64,000 nucleotides of DNA from Alphaproteobacteria bacterium US3C007 (lineage in GTDB: Bacteria > Pseudomonadota > Alphaproteobacteria > Rhodobacterales > Rhodobacteraceae): the NCBI GenBank assembly GCA_034423775.1, contig CP139918.1, forward strand, positions 2,914,001 to 2,978,000, given 5' to 3'. Position numbers and translations under genes: made by a program. The number at the start of each line of letters is the position of its first letter. The stretch's first letter is position 1. Of the stretch, positions 61,365 through 64,000 are shown piece by piece. Under the pieces are notes generated by a model. It was given only the letters and a program-made list of their open reading frames with translations. It was not told the origin of the DNA and searched no databases.

Positions 61365-61457
61365 GGTCGTGTTAAACATACCGCCATAAATGAAAATCCA
61401 ATTTTAATTCAGTATATTACATCGTTATATTAAATAGAAAATGGCGCGCCCAAGGGG
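61365..61457 (-). repeat. Diverged copy of the right arm with an integrase 3'-end remnant
   Basis: 61382-61457 aligns without gaps to 54868-54943. The part 61409-61457 has 38 of 49 bases identical, and both share CGCCATAAA at the inner end and the tRNA-3'-end-like GGCGCGCCC. The reading frame just upstream ends RVVLNIPP-stop, matching RIVLNTSP-stop of the intact recombinase. This marks an older copy of the same int-plus-right-arm junction and the right border of the cargo segment. Confidence 0.75.
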
Positions 61458-61608
61458 TAATTTCACTTGTTACGATAGCACCGAATTACTGCTAACATCT
61501 TTATATCATTTTTGTAGTTAAATTGATGATCTTTCAAATAAAAAACTTGCTATCGATGTAATAACTCCATTTATTGAAGGCTAAGTCAAATTCTGGGAGA
61601 TAGGATGA

Positions 61609-61917
61609 ATGGCTGTATCGACGATACAAAGCGATCTTGAAATTTATGGAAATATCCAAAGCCAAGGAGAGGTTGTGATTTCTGGGTCCATTAAAGGCAA
61701 TGTTGCCGCAAAAGCCGTTGATGTGAAAGATAGCGGAATGATCGCGGGCAATATCACATCAGAAGAAGTGCTGACCGAAGGTAAAATTAAAGGTAAAATT
61801 AAAGCCACATCCGTAAACCTAAAGCTGACCTCATCCACCGATACGCAAATGGTAAGCAATACGCTTGTGGTAGAAACAGGGGCTGCGCTTTTGGGGAAAT
61901 TCAAAATCGGGGCGTAA
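61609..61917 (+). CDS. Bactofilin (polymer-forming cytoskeletal protein)
   Basis: A 102-residue protein consisting almost wholly of the bactofilin beta-helix repeats (IYGNIQSQGEVVISGSIKGN, VKDSGMIAGNITSEEVLTEGKIKGKIKA). Bactofilins self-assemble into filaments involved in cell shape and polarity. The flexible N-terminal tail common to bactofilins is nearly absent, perhaps because the island border lies only 150 bp upstream. GGGAGATAGG precedes the ATG. Confidence 0.88.
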   Translation: MAVSTIQSDLEIYGNIQSQGEVVISGSIKGNVAAKAVDVKDSGMIAGNITSEEVLTEGKIKGKIKATSVNLKLTSSTDTQMVSNTLVVETGAALLGKFKIGA

Positions 61918-61964
61918 GCAACTGTGCTTTGGGGTATGCTTTATTTTCTGATAAAGACAGTCTT

Positions 61965-62573
61965 TTAATTTTTACGCAGTTCAGATCCAAGCCGCCAGGC
62001 CATCCAATCTTCTGGCGTATCAAGATCGTTTGTTGCATGCGAGCCGGGCAGCGCAATATGTTTTATAGCGTTTCTGTCTTGTGCGATCAAGGCACGGGCG
62101 CCTTGATCGCCCTTTAAGGTAGTTAAGGATTTAAAGCAGCGATTGGGAAACACCACCGGATGGCCCAGCCTCCCATCGGTAGAAATTGCTTGAGCAATTA
62201 CCTCGGGGTTTTTCTGATGCGCAGCCACTAAGAGCTCAATATCCTCGCGCGTTAAGTCTGGCATATCTGCTGGAATGATCATCACACCAGAATGAATGCT
62301 CTTTTTCAACATGCTTGCGGCGCTGGCCAGCGAATAGCCCATGCCGCTTTGTGAATTTAAAATGAAGCGTCGCTCAATTGGCAGGCCAAGCAAACAAATT
62401 GATCTGGGATGGGCCGCATCTGGCAAGGCTACGATCACCTTTGCTGAGACTTGGCAAGCAAGCAGGGTTATGCGCTGAATTTGGGGCAGGCCAGAGATTT
62501 TCTGCGTCAGTTTGTCTAATCCTCGCATCCGCTTGGATTGCCCAGCTGCCAAAATGATAATCGCCATTTCCAT
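61965..62573 (-). CDS. MobA-like nucleotidyltransferase (molybdenum cofactor cytidylyl/guanylyltransferase family)
   Basis: A 202-residue NTP transferase. N-terminal LAAGQSKRMRGLDKL binds nucleotide and metal; VMIIPADMPDL is the second metal motif; DGRLGHPVVFP is typical of MocA-type enzymes. It probably attaches CMP or GMP to molybdopterin for a xanthine-oxidase or DMSO-reductase type enzyme. No molybdoenzyme gene is visible. ATG 62573 or 62567 can be the start. Confidence 0.88.
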   Translation of the reverse strand: MEMAIIILAAGQSKRMRGLDKLTQKISGLPQIQRITLLACQVSAKVIVALPDAAHPRSICLLGLPIERRFILNSQSGMGYSLASAASMLKKSIHSGVMIIPADMPDLTREDIELLVAAHQKNPEVIAQAISTDGRLGHPVVFPNRCFKSLTTLKGDQGARALIAQDRNAIKHIALPGSHATNDLDTPEDWMAWRLGSELRKN

Positions 62574-62708
62574 TTAGGTTTTATACGGCATTTAACGCAA
62601 AATGTAGACCCTAGAATTCTGAGCGCGGGCTATTTGGCTGCAAAGTGATCGCTTAACCCTTACATTTACCCTTCCAAACAGGCGCCAAAATATTGGCTCG
62701 GGCAAGGT

Positions 62709-63995
62709 TTAGAGTGGCCTGATTTTCAATTCTGTGATGCGGTTCGCAATACGATCCGAAACTTCAAAGCGAAACCCGTGAAAGCTAAAAACCTGACCTA
62801 TAATGGGTATCGTTTGCGCCTCGTGAATGACCAACCCGGCGATTGTGTTGGCTTCGGTATCGGGCAAGGCCCAATCATTAGCGCGATTTAGGTCTCGAAT
62901 GGTCATCGTGCCGTCAATTACAAATTGTCCATCCTCGGTCTGTGCAATCGAGCTGGTGACATTTTCGTCAAATTCATCTGTGATCTCGCCTACGATTTCC
63001 TCAAGTATATCTTCTAACGTCAAGAGGCCTTGCAAACTGCCATATTCATCAACGATCAACGCAAAATGCGCATGTCGGAGCAAAAACTGCCGCATTTGAT
63101 CATCCAATGGCGTTGTGTTGGGCACAAAATACGGCTCCATCGCCACATCTCTAATATCAAACGAGTCAAAGTTGCGCGTCGCCGTTTCTGGATTGCTCAT
63201 AATTCGGTACACTGTACGCGCAAGATCTTTGGCATGGATCACACCAATTATGTTTTCGGGGTCATCCTTATAAACAGGAAGCCGCGTATAGCTGCTATCA
63301 AGGCATTGATTTAAGATATCCATCGGCGGTTGGTCTGCATTGATCATTTCAATTTTTGAACGATGCAGCATAATTTCTTCAACCGCCCGCTCAGACAGGT
63401 CAAGCGCCCCAAGAATACGATCTCGGTCTTCCTTTTCAACGATCCCCTCAGAATGCCCAAGGCTCAAGGCCCCGGCGATTTCTTCGCGCATCGCCTGATC
63501 AAGCATATGTGTATCGCTGCGCACGCCAAACAATCTGAGCACACCCCCAACCAGCCAGCGCACGGCGCTGGCGAAAGGCGAGAATAAAACAATACATATT
63601 TGGATGGGGCGGCTGACGCGGGCCGCTGCGGCCTCCGCATTTGTAATGGCGTAAGTTTTTGGCAAAACTTCTGCGAAGACTAAAATGAGAACCGTCATCA
63701 CCAAAGTTGCCAGTGCCACGCCACTTTCGCCAAAAGATCGCGTGAAAACAGCCGTTGCCAAAGATGTTGCCAGAATATTAACCAAATTATTGCCCAATAG
63801 GACCGAGCCGATCAGGCGCTCATTATCTTCGGTGATGTTAAGGGCGCGTTTCGCAGCGCGGGAACCCTTATCCGCCTGCGCCCGCAATTTTCCGCGCGAG
63901 GCAGCGGTTAAAGCCGTTTCGCTGCCCGAAAAAAAGGCAGAAAGAATTATCAAGCCCATGATGGTGCTGATCGTGATCCAGAACGCGGTATCCAT
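62709..63995 (-). CDS. CorC/HlyC family membrane protein (DUF21, CBS pair, CorC_HlyC domain)
   Basis: A 428-residue protein. Residues 1-~200 are the DUF21/CNNM membrane domain (LSAFFSGSETALTAASRGKLRAQADKG, GNNLVNILATSLATAVF). Residues ~205-335 are two CBS motifs (VEEIMLHRSKIEMI, DSSYTRLPVYKDDPENIIGVIHAKDL, HFALIVDEYGSLQGLLTLEDILEEIVG). A C-terminal CorC_HlyC domain follows. Family members are linked to magnesium or cobalt efflux and resistance. The ATG at 63995 is 5 bp from the window end, so a slightly longer N-terminus cannot be excluded. Confidence 0.9.
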   Translation of the reverse strand: MDTAFWITISTIMGLIILSAFFSGSETALTAASRGKLRAQADKGSRAAKRALNITEDNERLIGSVLLGNNLVNILATSLATAVFTRSFGESGVALATLVMTVLILVFAEVLPKTYAITNAEAAAARVSRPIQICIVLFSPFASAVRWLVGGVLRLFGVRSDTHMLDQAMREEIAGALSLGHSEGIVEKEDRDRILGALDLSERAVEEIMLHRSKIEMINADQPPMDILNQCLDSSYTRLPVYKDDPENIIGVIHAKDLARTVYRIMSNPETATRNFDSFDIRDVAMEPYFVPNTTPLDDQMRQFLLRHAHFALIVDEYGSLQGLLTLEDILEEIVGEITDEFDENVTSSIAQTEDGQFVIDGTMTIRDLNRANDWALPDTEANTIAGLVIHEAQTIPIIGQVFSFHGFRFEVSDRIANRITELKIRPL

Positions 63996-64000
63996 ATCGG

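Overview
The window looks like chromosomal DNA of a marine alphaproteobacterium, most likely a Rhodobacterales/Roseobacter-type organism. Support for this is indirect: a TAXI-type TRAP transporter, many substrate-binding-protein ABC transporters, a short DUF1127 protein, a bactofilin, a CorC/HlyC protein and Roseobacter-style catabolic operons. No 16S rRNA or core ribosomal marker is present, so the assignment is an inference from gene content and style.

Layout. 1-733 is the 3' part of a formylglycine-generating enzyme gene, visibly GC-richer than what follows. 988-~7200 is a P4-like integrated element on the minus strand: tyrosine integrase, AlpA-type regulator, a large primase-helicase and small unknown genes. 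After a DUF1127 gene, 7884-24180 is a coherent catabolic locus. A ThuA-like protein, a beta-hydroxyacid-dehydrogenase-like protein and an SDR are transcribed leftward. Divergently, a ribose-type ABC importer, a winged-helix/solute-binding-protein regulator, an M24 'pita-bread' enzyme with an altered metal ligand, a 2-oxoacid dehydrogenase (E1 alpha, E1 beta and a split E2) and an aldehyde dehydrogenase are transcribed rightward. The simplest reading is uptake of a small polar substrate, redox and C-N or C-O bond chemistry, oxidative decarboxylation of a 2-oxoacid or acetoin-like intermediate, and aldehyde oxidation. The substrate cannot be named from sequence.

24180-34400 is a decayed accessory zone. 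It holds an IS3-family relict, phage terminase scraps, pseudogenes with single internal stops, and many short one-domain proteins (NTF2-like, dimeric alpha/beta-barrel-like, DoxX, VOC, SDR). 34407-40310 carries a TAXI-TRAP transporter, a CaiB/BaiF CoA-transferase and a divergent HMG-CoA lyase that seems to begin with ATT, which suggests import and breakdown of a 3-hydroxy-3-methylglutarate-like acid. 40611-46883 has an (R)-amine-transaminase-like class IV aminotransferase and an FbpABC-type ABC importer. 47186-53319 is again a patchwork of short proteins, ending with a DUF4177-peroxiredoxin fusion.

The most unusual structure is at tRNA-Arg(CCG), 53564-53640. A tyrosine recombinase gene directly downstream is bracketed by a perfect 81-bp inverted repeat. 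The left arm contains the last 16 nt of the tRNA and ends in the recombinase start codon; the right arm contains the recombinase stop codon and an inverted copy of the tRNA 3' end. A third, diverged copy of the right arm, including a remnant of the recombinase C-terminus, lies at about 61365-61457. The 6.4 kb between holds accessory cargo (NTF2-like, GST, an intact IS3-family element, DUF3833 lipoprotein, epimerase, YecA-like and AIG1-like membrane protein). After this come a bactofilin, a MobA-like nucleotidyltransferase and a CorC/HlyC protein, which look like backbone.
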